DNA of 53,381 nt from Gnetum montanum (Eukaryota; Streptophyta; Gnetopsida; Gnetales; Gnetaceae): assembly GCA_015680685.1 (NCBI GenBank), contig MNCI01028371.1:4123-57503 (forward strand), read 5' to 3'. Both the position numbers and the translations under genes were made by a program. Position 1 is the stretch's first letter, and each line of letters starts with the position of its first letter. Positions 10,975 through 22,794 of this stretch are shown here, piece by piece. The notes beneath the pieces were generated by a model. That model made no database searches and was not told the DNA's origin. It saw nothing but the letters and a program-made list of their open reading frames with translations.

Positions 10975-13260
10975 TATTTTTTTGAGGTCCAACAACCCCT
11001 ATCCTTCCCTCCCCTCTAACAATACAACTGCCCCCCTTCTCCCACTCCCATGCCCCCTCCTTTCTCACAAGTTTTCACTTCTTACTGAAGTGTTTCTTGT
11101 AAAGAGAAGGAGAAACATCTCTCTAATGAAAAAAGGATACATCAGTTAAAAATAAAAAATGAATAACAATAAAAGTTGAAAGCTTCCCATCCTTGAGCCT
11201 CCAAAACAAAAAGAAATTAATACTAAGAAAACAAATTAATTGTTCAATTTTCACTAAAGCTTTTTTTTGCTTAAAGCTATAGCTGAAAAGTGACATCTTT
11301 GAGAATTTGGTATTTGAAATTTGAAAAGGAGTCATAGTTATGCTCTTACTATCGAAAATAATTGCATACTGAAGCTTCCAAATAGAGTAAAGAATAACTA
11401 ATCAAAGATAATTTAAAATGCAAGGAAATGAAGTAGACAAAGCAAGTTGATTACCAAGAATGACTTCATCGATGCCTAGTTGAAAGTTATTATAAACTTT
11501 GGATATCCATTTCCAAGCATGTTGAGCAACATGACACAAAAAAAAACATGAAAAAATGAGTGTTCACTTCTACAAAGAGGACATTGAGAAAAAAAATTTC
11601 CCATATATCTAAGACAAGTGTCAATATGAAGACCTTGGTAAATAAGAAACCATAAAAAAAATATAAATTTTAGAAAAAGTAGAAGCTCTCTAAATATCTT
11701 TCATTTTCCTCATCTAAAACTGCAATGATAATTGCATTTTCCAAGCCTTATTAAATTTGTTATGAATAAAATCATTCTTTGTAATAATATCATAAGAAAC
11801 TTTTGAATTAAAAGGAAAAACATTTTTGTCATCCTTCCAAAAAATATTTGAAAAATCCTAATGCAAATTATTGTCAACTTTAAATAAATTCTCAAGATTA
11901 GAAATTAAATTTTCAAAAAAAAAATCTTTCTATTCAAACCATAGAGGCTAGAAGCTTCATTCCAAGTAATCCATCTATCATGCATATGTAGACAAAAAAC
12001 TATAATAATACCAAATTTGCTCAAAGTGGTACATAATCTAGATGTATTAATAACCCAAGAACCTTCATTAAAAGCAAGCAACCATGGGCTAATTTGCTTA
12101 AGCATATCTTTTGAAACTATGATATGATTATAATTCTAGTGTTTACTAAGCTTACACCATGTCTTCCAAATTTTTTTAAGAATTGAATAACTAGGAATAA
12201 AAATGGCTTGAGAAAAAAGAAGACAATGGAGAAAGTTATTAGAAGACTAACTTTTATCATTCTTAGGTTTTTCTTGCATAAGAGTTTGTTTCTTAAAAAA
12301 AGTGTCTAAACATCATCTTCATTAATGCACTTTGCAATTCATGTTGCTATAAGAAAATACCCTAGTTATAATAATTAATGAGGTCAATTCCTTCATCTTT
12401 CTTACTAATAGTGCAAATATCCCAAGCAACTCTAAAATATCTATTATATATTGCTTAGTAAACTAAAGAAATTGACAGATAATATGATTAATTCTATCGT
12501 AAGAAACTTTAGAAGAAGCCCAACAGTTAGAGTAATAAACATGAGTTTATTGAAACATTTGCTTAATAACTAAATTTTTTCTCATAAGGATGAGCTTCTT
12601 TTCACTTCATTTATTATCCATCTTTTCAATTTAATTAACCACATAATTCCACCAAATAGAAAGATTAGACTTAATATAAAAAGGTATTCCTAAAATTTTA
12701 AAGACAAAATCTTTTTTAAATATTTTTTAATGCTTTAAATTAATCCACTTATCAATATTACTATAATAATAAATATCAAATTTTTGTTGACTGATTTAAG
12801 AGCTAAACAAGATGTACTAATCCTCTACTCTAACTAAAAGAGTATTAACATGTTGGAGAGAATTATTAATCATAAAAAAGGAATCATTTGCAAAGTGCAT
12901 GTTAAGTAATTGTATACCTTGATCATTAATTGAAATTCCCTTAATGAAGTTCATTTGTAGATAATAATGTAGATTATGTGAAAGAAAGTTTGCAGCAATA
13001 ATAAATAGATAGGAAGCTAGAGAAGAACCTTGACAAACTAACCATTGAAGAGAAAACGAGGAACTTAATCCAAAATTAGTAGAAACTTAAACATTAACAT
13101 TAGTGAGTAGGGTATGGATAAGATGAATAAAATAATCACCAAATCCAAGTTTATAGAGATAAGAAATAATAAAAGTCTATTTAATTGTGTCATAAGCTTT
13201 GTCATAATCTAACTTAATAAAAGTAATGTCATAGTGATTAATCATGTTTTGATTTGCTTC
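10975..13260 (-). pseudogene. LINE (L1-like non-LTR retrotransposon), 3' part: RT core and zinc-binding domain
   Basis: Translating the minus strand from 13260 downward gives the LINE reverse transcriptase in order: KLDYDKAYDTIKW (about 13220-13180), then LQWLVCQGSSL (the QGSPLSP-like block, about 13030), then HFANDSFFM (the FADD catalytic block with D changed to N, about 12890). Near 11690-11510 the C-terminal zinc-binding domain appears as CPLCRSEHSFFHVFF. The 3' end is near 10975. Many stops and frame breaks make it dead. The missing upstream parts are at 23992-24131 and 30997-32440, so three pieces belong to one LINE split by later insertions. Confidence 0.8.
11031..11057 (-). other. G-quadruplex-type motif in LINE 3' UTR
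   Basis: The + strand has four C runs (6, 3, 3, 5) with loops of 4, 3 and 3. The LINE sense strand (minus) therefore carries G5-N3-G3-N3-G3-N4-G6 shortly before its 3' end. Confidence 0.7.
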
Positions 13261-13740
13261 GATATCAGATATCTAATATCAAAGCCTCTATATCAGATAC
13301 CCAATATCAAGCCCCAAGATGCAATGTTGAATATCTTATATACAAAGTATATGCTAGCCTATAAATATAGTGCTTAGGCTCACAATTTTTAGTTAGTTTT
13401 TTGTCAATTTTTGCATAGAGTAATGAAGTTCTTGTAGCTTACGCATTTCAAAGTTAGAAAATTTTTGAGTGCTCACAGCAAGAGTTTGAGTGTATATAGA
13501 CCTTTATTCAAGCACTAATGTACCTGAGCATAGTAGTGTGATAGGAATAAAGATGAGCCATTTTAATAATCCTTATAGCACTAAGCATAGATTAATGTTT
13601 CCTTTAATGCATTTATTATTCATGTACTTTACTTTAATGCACTTTAATTAAGTAATCAATTTTTAGTTATTAATGAACACAAGCACAACCACTTTGAGCA
13701 TATGTATAGCACTTGGGAACCCAGAAATGCTTAACGTTTG
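13261..13740 (+). repeat. LTR remnant, left part (split by E2)
   Basis: Begins inside U3 with GATATC words (gatatcagatatctaatatc), then TATA (cctataaatat, about 13361), AATAAAGATGAGCC (about 13548) and U5-like text up to 13740. It continues after E2 at 23607. The U3 start is missing. Confidence 0.7.
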
Positions 13741-14617
13741 TGATGAGCCATGATATTGTGTATGCAATATCGTGGCCTTCCATGCGATATCACATACGCA
13801 ATATCACAACCTACCTTATTTCCTATAAATAAGAGGTAGGCACACTTGGTTTGGATAGTTAGTCTTAGCCCCTTACCCAAACTCTTACCTTTTCTCCCTC
13901 TCAAAGTTAGAATTATTTTTTTGTGCCTACAGTAGGAGTCATAAAGTGAACGGATCTGTATTCAAACATTGTGTACCTGAGCACACCTTGTGTATGGCAA
14001 TAAAGACGAACTTTGTGACAAACCGTGCAGCATTTAGAATAGATTAATTAATATTAATTACTGTTACTTAATGCTTTCCNACATTTAGAATAGATTAATT
14101 AATATTAATTACTATTACTTAATGCTTTCCTTAGTTCATTAATGATTCTCTCTCACCTTACAACTCTCCTAAGTAAGAACACACAGTACGATCACTTCGA
14201 GCATGCATGTAACACTTGGTAACCTAGTAACAATTAGTGTTTGGTAATCCTAGTAGTATTGCACTAATTCAGGATGTGTATGGCAAGTGAGAATGGATGC
14301 TGGTGTTAGGATCAGTTAGAGCCTAGTTAATAAGTANAGATGTGTATGGCAAGTGAGAATGGATGCTGGTGTTAGGATNNNNNNNNNNNNNNNNNNNNNN
14401 NNNNNNNNNNNNNNNATAAAAAGTATAAAAATATTATGCCTCAAGTTTACTTAACCATACAATCGTGACATACAAGTAAGCTTGGGAAGACAACGATTGA
14501 TCAACCCATTCTTGTTCCACAAAGGCACATAGGCACTTAGTCCTTGGAATTTGACTAGATCATGCGTGGATGCTCGTATTCGCATGGTTAAGCATAAGGA
14601 TACCTCATCTCTCATCA
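13741..14617 (+). repeat. E2 5' LTR (with assembly seams)
   Basis: Starts TGATGAGCCATG and ends CTCATCA before the primer site. U3 has GATATC/AATATC words (13750-13806), then CCTATAAATAAGAGG (about 13823) and GGCAATAAAGACG (about 13996). Single Ns at 14080 and 14337 are flanked by direct duplications, and a 37-N run covers 14379-14415, so the true length is probably nearer the 812 bp of the 3' LTR. Confidence 0.85.
14379..14415. other. Assembly gap (37 N)
   Basis: Run of Ns inside the E2 5' LTR. The 3' LTR copy (around 23285-23410) shows what is likely missing. Confidence 0.95.
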
Positions 14618-14636
14618 TTGGCACCATTGTCGGGGA
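14618..14636 (+). other. E2 primer binding site (tRNA-Asp-like)
   Basis: TTGGCACCATTGTCGGGGA follows the LTR end directly and matches the complement of the tRNA-Asp 3' end with a few changes. Confidence 0.85.
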
Positions 14637-14756
14637 CTTTATTGTTTGTGCTCTAACTAGAACATAGGAAATCTTTCGCATCATTGGAACGAACCCTTGG
14701 GGTTAGTTAAGGAAAAATAGTAAATAATAATACATTGCACACTGAATAGACAATCA

Positions 14757-17270
14757 TGTCTCCTTCTTCATATGAAAGTGTTTCACCGTCTAGGTCTGAT
14801 ACAGGGAACAATTGGAGGTCTAGTACACATGATAATTTGCCAGTCCCTCAATAGTTTCGTGTGGTATATGTTCATCCCGATGAATATTTACCAAAATTTA
14901 CATTTATCCTCCACCAGGATGAACAACGGTGTTAGCAAGATTTAGAAGGCAACATAGTGTTACCTCCTGATTGTTCAGTCCCAGGCATGCTTCTTCGTGA
15001 TCTCACACGAATTGACATGCAACACTTACAGGTAGAGTACGTTGTGCATGACCATGACTTGAGAGAGTATCGACCCACGGAGGCACAATGTCAAAAGGAC
15101 TTACAACAGGAGAGATGTCATGAATCCATGAAGGGAAAGTTGTCGCAAAAAATTCCACATGTCCTAAGTGAAAATGAGGATGGTGAACCTACCTCAGGTA
15201 GTCGCCCACACAATGATGTTCCTCCTGTTGACTTTGATCAGGGGGTTATGTATCAGAATCTTTACTCAACTATCCATAACCCAGATTCTAGTACCGATAG
15301 ACACAAAGGGTCTAAAAAAGGAACACAAATACATGATAAAGATGGACATTCTAATCATAATCACGATCGAGGCCACAACCGTTGAAAAGAAGGGAGAAGG
15401 CACCAACATGGTGATGGTCCTCCTTTTTCTTCACCTTTATCATCTCCTTCACCCTCTCCATCAGGATCTGGATGCAGTCACAAAGAAAAAGATCATAAGA
15501 ATAAGGGTAAGCAAAATGGGAGCCCTAGACAAAATAGTCAAGAAAGGGGATTAGGGCACTCTAGAGAAACACACCGTGAAAAAAGGGAGAGTATGAAGCA
15601 ACATAGGCATCATAGACGTCACAGACGAGAAAATCACAATGAACCCCTACTCGCTACTCAAAGTATGCTAGACATATCTGAGGCTATTAGGCTCCCAACA
15701 AGGCACCAAAAAGATAGTAGGATCAAGAGATTAGACATGAACAACATCCCATGATTTGAAGGGGGGGTACAACGTTGATCTTCAAAATCATCTACAAGCA
15801 TTTCATGATGCATGTGCCTTACAAAACATAGAAAGCGAATGACAAAAACTTAAGTTGTTCCCAAGGACACTATTCAAAGAAGCGAAGAGTTGGTACTAGT
15901 CCTTAGAATTGAAATCCATTTGTAGGTGGAGTACCATGTTAGAATTGTTCAACGATAAGTTCCAAACATACTCCCGAGTGTCCAACCTGCAAAAGCAAAT
16001 CCAAGGATGGACATAAGGAGGCCATAAACCATTGGATGTTGTCATGGGCCACTATTATGCACTATTACATCGTTGTCCTGCCAATGGTTATTTGTAGAGG
16101 GATCAACTATGCCATCTCATAGATGGGCTTAGGCATGAAACGCAAAGAACCCTTGGGACGTATGCCCAAGGGAGGCTATTTGAGCTTAGGAACCATCAAA
16201 TTCAAAGAATATTGGAGTAAGTTTCTAAAGAAGAAGGTGAGATAAGGAAAAGAGAGAGTGTGGAGGCATATAATAGATATCCTTCCCTCCAAAGGAGGGG
16301 AGTAAGATTCTGTGAGGATGAAGAAGAGTCACCACTTGAAGAGATGGTGAATAAGAAAACCTTGCCTATCCAAAAATTAGCATCGGAAGTATCAGTAAAG
16401 GTAGACCAAATGTGGGATTCCCTAGATGATAGGTTCCAAACCATTCTTAAAATAGTATAGGAGTCTAGAGAGCAAGGTAGTGATCACAAAAAAAGAAAAA
16501 AGAGAGAAACTGAATATGCACGTAACAAGGGTAAGGGCAAAGTTGCCATTATCGAGGAGGTTGTGAATTCAGATACAAACAATGATAGTGGATGCGAGAT
16601 ATGCCAATATGACCATCCTAAGGGATGTTACCCTATAATCTCACATCTACAAGAGACTAGGGTGTAAGCACTCAACCCACAATTAAACAAAAGGTAAACA
16701 CCCCAAAGGTTACCTTATCCTCAAGGTAACCCAAGGTAGTTTCACCAACCCTTAACATATTATCCAAGTGGAACTCCACCACAACTGATCAAGCAGTATC
16801 AACAATGGCAATACCCACAATCATGGGGAATGCCACCACCAAGGCAATAGTATCCTTACTAGCAACCTGACCCGTATGGATATTATATGCAGCAGCCAAT
16901 CTCTCCACGTGACTTTACTAGTCACGTTACTCCTCAACCTCACTAGCAAGCTTGTGAGTATTATAGGACTCCTTCTCCTAAGGGCGACATTCCACAAACA
17001 TACTATCCTTCTCATCCGGCTGCACCTCTTACTCTCTTAACTCCTTTACCACCTGCTCCAACTATGCAGAGTGAACTCCCTACCCAGTCACAGCAACATA
17101 ACACCACAAGGGCTGTTAACCCTCAACCTACTGTTGGTTCTGACAATCACATGAAAAAAAGACCTTTCTTTAGAACTAACAATCCAACCAAGCCCTTGCA
17201 CCCACAAGCGGCTGATTCTTCAACTTCCTCACTATCACTTGAAGCTTTGGAGCTCCCTTCAATCCAAAAA
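14757..17270 (+). pseudogene. E2 gag (decayed)
   Basis: Gag packages the element RNA. The ATG at 14757 gives MSPSSYESVSPSRSDTG, then a stop in place of a conserved residue at about 14850. A long hydrophilic N-terminal section follows (open 14957-15385), then a His/Ser/Arg-rich segment up to about 15660 (HRHHRRHRRENHNEPLLAT). The retrotransposon Gag domain lies at about 15735-16250. The segment 16260-16460 is acidic and basic, coiled-coil-like. The zinc knuckle at about 16587-16625 reads CEICQYDHPKGCY, in which the last cysteine of the CX2CX3HX4C pattern seen in E1 and E6 is Tyr. A Pro/Gln/Tyr-rich tail leads to the protease. Stops occur every 50-150 codons. Confidence 0.8.
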
Positions 17271-17279
17271 CCACTCTCA

Positions 17280-18090
17280 ACACATATGGTCATGTTAACT
17301 CACGTTGTCACTGATTGGATAAAAGCTAGCCATCTTCCTAGAAAATTCTCTGATCCTGGGAGTCCTCTGATATATCTACGAATCGTTGGAAATGAGCCAT
17401 GCAAAGCTCTTTTGGATTTAGGTTCTGGTGTCAACTTGATTTCTCAAGAAATGTACAAGGCCTAGAACCTGCCTCTACTAAAATAAAGTAACATTCGTTT
17501 AGAGTTGGCCTACCAATCCATCATTATCCTATTGGACTAATGAAGGACATTGTCACCACTATTTGTGGGTGGTCATATCCAACCAACTTCCTAGTGATTC
17601 AAGTGAACAACGGTAAGGGGAACTTCCCAATCATAATGGAAAGAGCATGGCTAAGCACAGTTGATGTGTGCCTAGGAATCCATGATCTTTCCCTGGAAAT
17701 ATCAAAGGAAAATACATTTAGAAAGATCGAGAAGAAGAAAGTTCCATTCATCACATATAGTGACTCAGGGTGTAATTGCGTGCAAAAGTCATGGTTCATG
17801 CAACATTTAACATTACCTGCATGCAATCAGTGTGCACAAGTGACTGATATACAAAGATGCCTATATGTAGCAACCACAAGACAGGAAGACACCCAGTGGC
17901 TAACAACGGATCAAGAGAGCAGTTCAACTATGTGCATAGAACCAACTGAGGGTTTGACTTATGCCTACATCGATAGCCTAGATACATTGGAGTAAGTCCA
18001 TCACAAACTTCCAAGTCTTGACCTTGAAAATATTAACTAGGCAAAGTTGGAAATCCCTAAGAAGTTTAAGTAAGAGCCCCTTGAGCTAAA
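17280..18090 (+). pseudogene. E2 aspartic protease and linker to RT
   Basis: The retropepsin-like protease would cut the Gag-Pol polyprotein. The active-site region reads ALLDLGSGVNLIS (about 17406-17445), with DLG where the catalytic motif is D-S/T-G. The intact form DSG is present in E6, and TCA to TTA explains the change. Downstream the open stretch 17540-17995 carries the C-terminal protease part and a Cys-containing linker (CNQCAQ, CLYVATTRQ) also found in E6 around 47480-47560. Stops at 17463 and 17996 break the frame. Confidence 0.75.
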
Positions 18091-18299
18091 ACCATTGCCC
18101 ACTAGTATGGAATACACGTTTCTTAAAAATAGAAAATCGGTAATTATTAACCTTAAGCTGGCTCCACAACAAAAAGAAAGACTGCTAAAAGTGATAAATA
18201 AATGGTCAAAAGCCTTCTCTTGGTCATATCTCAAATTAACTGGAATAGATCCTAGGATATGCCAACATAGGATTTACACTAACCCCTCCATAAAGCCTC

Positions 18300-18920
18300 G
18301 AAGATAACTACAAAGGCAATTGAACCCAAAGCTGAAGCAAGTAGTTAAGGAAGAAATTGAACAGCTTCTAAAAGCTGGGTTCATCTACCCCATTTCTAAT
18401 AGCAAATGGGTTAGCCCCTTAGTTATAGTGCCCAAAAAGGAAGGCAAATGGAGGGTGTGCATAGATTTTAGGCTACTAAACATGGTAACATTCAATGACC
18501 ACTTTTCATTGCCATTCATTGACCAAGTTTTAGACACCATCGTAGGGCATCACTACTATAGTTTTCTAGATGGGTACAGTGGGTACAACCAAATACAAAT
18601 AGCCCTAGAAGACCAAGCCAAGACTACGTTCACCAGTCCTTGGGGAACATTTGCATACAAATAGATGTCATTTGGCTTATGTAATGCCCCTACAACGTTT
18701 CAACAATTAGTTCTAAGCATATTCCAGCAACAAATAAGAAACAATATGGAGGTCTTCATGGATGACTTCTCCACCTACGGAGTANAGAAACAATATGGAG
18801 GTCTTCATGGATGACTTCTCCACCTACGGAGTAAACTTTGATCAAGCCTTAAACTAGTTAGAGCAAGTATTAAAATGATGTGTAGAAACCAATTTAAGGC
18901 TCAAATGGTAGAAAATCCAT
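18300..18920 (+). pseudogene. E2 reverse transcriptase (decayed)
   Basis: Ty3/gypsy RT, which copies element RNA to DNA. Ordered motifs are visible: WVSPLVIVPKK, WRVCIDFRLLN, FLDGYSGYNQI, TTFTSPWGTFAY, FGLCNAPTTFQQ and the catalytic VFMDDF (about 18755). A stop separates the AYK and MSFGLCNAP blocks at 18662. The segment with the catalytic block is present twice around the single N at 18785 (18738-18784 and 18786-18832), which I read as an assembly seam rather than a real duplication. Confidence 0.85.
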
Positions 18921-19620
18921 TTGATGGTCCAAGAAGGTGTCGTATTAAGGCATAAAATTTCACAAACAAGGATAGAGGTAGACCTCGAAAAGATCAAAGT
19001 TATCCAAGGAATTACCCGTCAACTAGAAACTGTAAAAGATATCCAGTCATTCCTTGGACACACTGGCTACTACAGAAGGTTTATTGCAAACTTTTCAAAG
19101 GTTGCAAAATCATTAGTTGAACTAACGAAAAAGGACGTACATTTCAAATGGACCAGGGAATGCGAACTTGCTTTCCAAACTTCAAAATAGAAGCTAGTAG
19201 AAACACCTATCCTACAAGCTCCTAACTAGTCCAAACCATTCCACATAATGACTGACGCATCCAACTATGCTTTAGAAGTCGTACTTACATAGTTAGATGA
19301 TCAAAAATGTCCTTATTACATCCACTGTGCAAGTAGAAGTATCATTGGTGCATAACTTAACTACACTACAACAGAAAAATAATTAATGGTTGTAGTGTTT
19401 GCACTAGAAAAATTTAGGCACTATGTCATGGGCTATAAGGTATTCATACATACCGATCATAGTGCAATAAAGTTCATAATGAATAAACCAATGGTAAGCC
19501 CTCACATCATATGATGGCTTGTAATCTTACAAAAGTTCGATCTTACAATGATTGATTGTAAAGGCACCAAGAACATAGTTGCTGATCATTTATCTTGATT
19601 ACAATGGGATAGCAAAGAGG
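18921..19620 (+). pseudogene. E2 RT connection and RNase H (decayed)
   Basis: The open stretch 18921-19190 has the connection words FLGHTGYYRRFIANFS. RNase H follows from about 19200 with IMTDASNYA (catalytic Asp), HTDHSAIKFIMNK and ADHLS. Stops occur where relatives have Gln or Arg (for example ADHLS-stop, where the common sequence is ADHLSRL; CGA to TGA). The RNase H would degrade the RNA template. A matching remnant in E4 is at 51890-52060. Confidence 0.85.
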
Positions 19621-19859
19621 ATGAGTATCCAATTTCTAATTATTTCCTAGATGAACTCCTCTNCGGGATAGCAAAGAGGATGAGTATCCAATTTCTAATT
19701 ATTTCCTAGATGAACTCCTCTTTGCAGGTGTAGTAAATAATCAATTAACCACAGAGACAAATTGGTATAGTAGTATTCTCACCTATCTCCTTACACAACA
19801 AATACCACAAGAGTTTGACGCTAAAAAGAAACAATAGTTTCTTCACCGAGCCAAGTATT

Positions 19860-20874
19860 TTATGGAAATCAATGGGTAACTTTACAAAGTATGTCCTGAT
19901 GGCTTGCTTCGATGGTGTGTTCTCAATGTAGATCAACTGCGAGTTCTCCAAGATGCTCATGAGGGTCCTTGTGGGGGTCATTTCGTCAGGAGATGAAAAG
20001 CCATTAAGATCTTGCTTGTAGGATATTATTGCCCTACATTATTTTGGGATGCCCATCATTTCATCCAATCTTGTGAGTGCTACCAACATGATGGGGGGAT
20101 GATTGCCAGAATGGAGGATCTGCAACAATGGATTCAACCTTTAGAACCCTTCGACATATGGGGAATTGATTTTATGGGGCCCATTACACCGAAGTCCAAT
20201 GGAAAATCCTACATTATTATTGCCATTGATTACCTTACAAAATGGGTAGAAGCAGTTACTGTTAAGGATTTTACATCATCTACAGTTGCATGATTTGTTT
20301 AACAAAAAATCGTAAACAAGTTTGATGTGCCTTATGAACATATTTCAGACAATGGTACATGCTTCACAAGTGTGACTTTTCAAAAATTAATGCAACGCTT
20401 AGGGGTTGAGCACAAACTGACTACGCCATATCACCCCTAAGCAAATGGTCAAGCTGAAGTCACCAAGAAGGAGATTATGAAAATATTGAGAAGAACCATT
20501 AGCAAGTTTAGGCGAGACTAGAGCACTAAACTGAATGATGCTCTTTGGGCATACCACTCCACATGGAAACTCCCTATAGGCTACTCTCCCTATGAGTTAG
20601 TGTACAGTAAATTACCAACGCTTCCCATTCAAACTAAGCTCCATACACTATCCATGGCATGTGACCTCAACCTTGACCTTGATCTAGCATAAAAATAATG
20701 GTTGATGATCCTTAACCTGCTAGATGAGAACCGATTGGTTGCCCTGTCATCTAACAAATTGCACAAAGCCTTCAATAAACAACGTCATGACCTAAGAATT
20801 AGGAAAGGTAAATATCAACCGGGAGATAAGGTTCTCTACTGGAATCCCACACATGTGCCACAATGTACTAAATT
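19860..20874 (+). pseudogene. E2 integrase (decayed)
   Basis: Integrase joins element DNA to the genome. An N-terminal zinc-binding-like segment (CECYQH) is followed by the catalytic core with WGIDFMGPI and IDYLTKWVEA. ISDNGTCF supplies the second Asp, then YHP-stop-ANGQAE, where PQ is usual (CAA to TAA), and a Glu-containing helix. The C-terminal part (20702-20874) reads ALSSNKLHKAFNKQ and GDKVLYWN. No chromodomain is seen. The frame ends at the single N at 20875. Confidence 0.85.
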
Positions 20875-20875
20875 N

Positions 20876-22794
20876 ACCTTAGCCCATTTTGTATTTTTTT
20901 TTTTTACACATTTTTGTTTTACACATTTCTTTAATCATTCTTATTTTTTTTTATACCATCATTCACATTTTTACTATTTCTTTGTTTAGTTGATTTACTT
21001 TCATTCGTCATATAATAAGTGCTCCTAATAGTGGATTGAATTATATACTATTGATTGCTAATGTTTGGTTTTTACCTTTGAATTATGATGCTGATATTAT
21101 GATATGGCTCTTTTGATAAAACAAGAAATGAGTCCACATCGTCCATTCATCCATTCAACTCTGTGGTCTCCCTTGGCTTGGAACTGTATAGTCCCTTTTT
21201 TCCTATCAACTTCTTAATAAATTGGTGACTTGGTATTTTTCAAACTAAGGAAGGACTCAATGGTTGAAAAGGGTGTGACTTCAAGGGGATTCGATCCATT
21301 TATGCTAGCCATTCTCTTGGGTCCTTGGATGCTTTTTCTTGCGGTTTCCACCATTCTGTCATCAATCAAATATCAAGAAGCTGAGTGAATAAAAATAAGT
21401 CTTTGCATGGTGTGGTTCTCATGCAAAAAGAGAGAGAGAGAGAGAGAGAAGAGAAAATTTGGAATTCAAAGCATACCCCTTAGACATAATAAAGCAATAT
21501 GGGCTACAAGCACTAGTTATGGCACTGGAAAGACATGTTACCCATGCCTGAAGGTTCCCTCTAACTAAGGCCCTTTCTCACTTCCTACTTCTCCATCTCG
21601 CTCTCCTTAGGATGGTGGTGACTCTTTGTGAAGGCATTCTTGTTGCTTTAAGAGGATGGATTGGCCAAGTGTATTGATGTGAGGTCACTGACTATGGACA
21701 GTTTGAGTTCAAATTTGGAATGAGTTCTACCTAGTCACATTAACCATGACATACACAAGGGACTTTACACTACTTTGCTCTTGGGATTCCATTCGATTTC
21801 TACTCTTCATGTTTCTTTCCATTTTCCACCCCATTGTTGGTTTTATGATTAGTACATATCTTGGTTGATGCATTGTTTTTCCTTGGTAAATTCTTGTGGG
21901 TAAGTTTTTAACTCTTGCTTCCAAATGACATTACTAGAACCTACGAACTCTTTGGTTTATGGGTTTTTCAGGGCATAAAGGGCATGAGCCCGCTTTGGGG
22001 AGTACCCACTAGCATTTCTTTTTGGTGCAATTATTAAGATCTTTTCCTTAAACATTCTCTGCAATCAACCATTTTTCATTTCATCACCATCTTTGACATC
22101 CACTTTATTGGCGTTGCCATTGTTATTTTTCCCATCTTTCTTGTTCCTTATATTTTTCCATCCTATCACTACCAGAGGTTCACTCTTAGGCATGGGGGCC
22201 CTGGCACAAATTTTTCAATTTCTCTATTCTACTACTTGCCTAACCCCTACACCTTGGGTAGTTATGAGTAATAAACCTCTAACCCAGTTTCTGCCATAAC
22301 CACAACCCAGCCAATGCACTTTGTATCGAGGCAAGGTATCAATGGCATTGTGGCATACTTATCCTTGCTCATTCGTGACTGTGTTGTGTGTGTAGATAGT
22401 GATTACATGAACTATGGACTAGAATAGGAGGAAACACTCGGGATGGACTAGAGCTGGAACGTTTACACCAGGAAAAAATCTAGTCATGTGGCTATGAATA
22501 AACAATGGAGGGCACAATCTCGACATTGGCAGCAACACACCTCATTTTCTTTTCTCCCTCTTTCTCTTTCTCTTTCTCTTCAAGATGTCAAGTGAAGGTC
22601 TGGATGTCATCCATGTATAGTGTTCACCACAAAGGATGTGAACACCAATGTTGTAATATGTTTATCGATCCGTTCACCAAGCACTTTGAGTCTATTATTT
22701 CCTATCGCTGTTAATTCTCATTTAGTCAATAATCCCACCTTCCCAATATTTTGTAAGGAACTTAAGGATAAGTTTTCATTCAATCATGGGAATA
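20876..22794 (+). other. E2 3' noncoding region
   Basis: Starts with a T-rich tract (20885-20990) like those in E1 and E3, then the shared block gagtccacatcgtccattc (21129-21147). A (GA)n microsatellite lies at 21431-21450, and a block shared with E1 at about 21520-21560. I looked for an env-like frame as in some Athila elements. Only short hydrophobic frames occur (22093-22299, 22505-22714) and I do not support them as genes. It ends CATGGGAATA before the LTR, the likely polypurine tract. Confidence 0.6.

Noticed and set aside
14618-14636. tRNA-Asp gene fragments
   Set aside because: Only the 18-19 bases complementary to the tRNA 3' end are present, directly after LTRs; these are primer sites. 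No tRNA gene was recognised anywhere in the window.
18738-18832. Double reverse transcriptase active site
   Set aside because: The two copies are essentially identical and separated by a single N, which marks an assembly seam.
22093-22714. Hydrophobic frames as an env-like gene of E2
   Set aside because: Only 68-69 codons each, in T-rich sequence, without a conserved continuation or a matching frame in E1 or E3.
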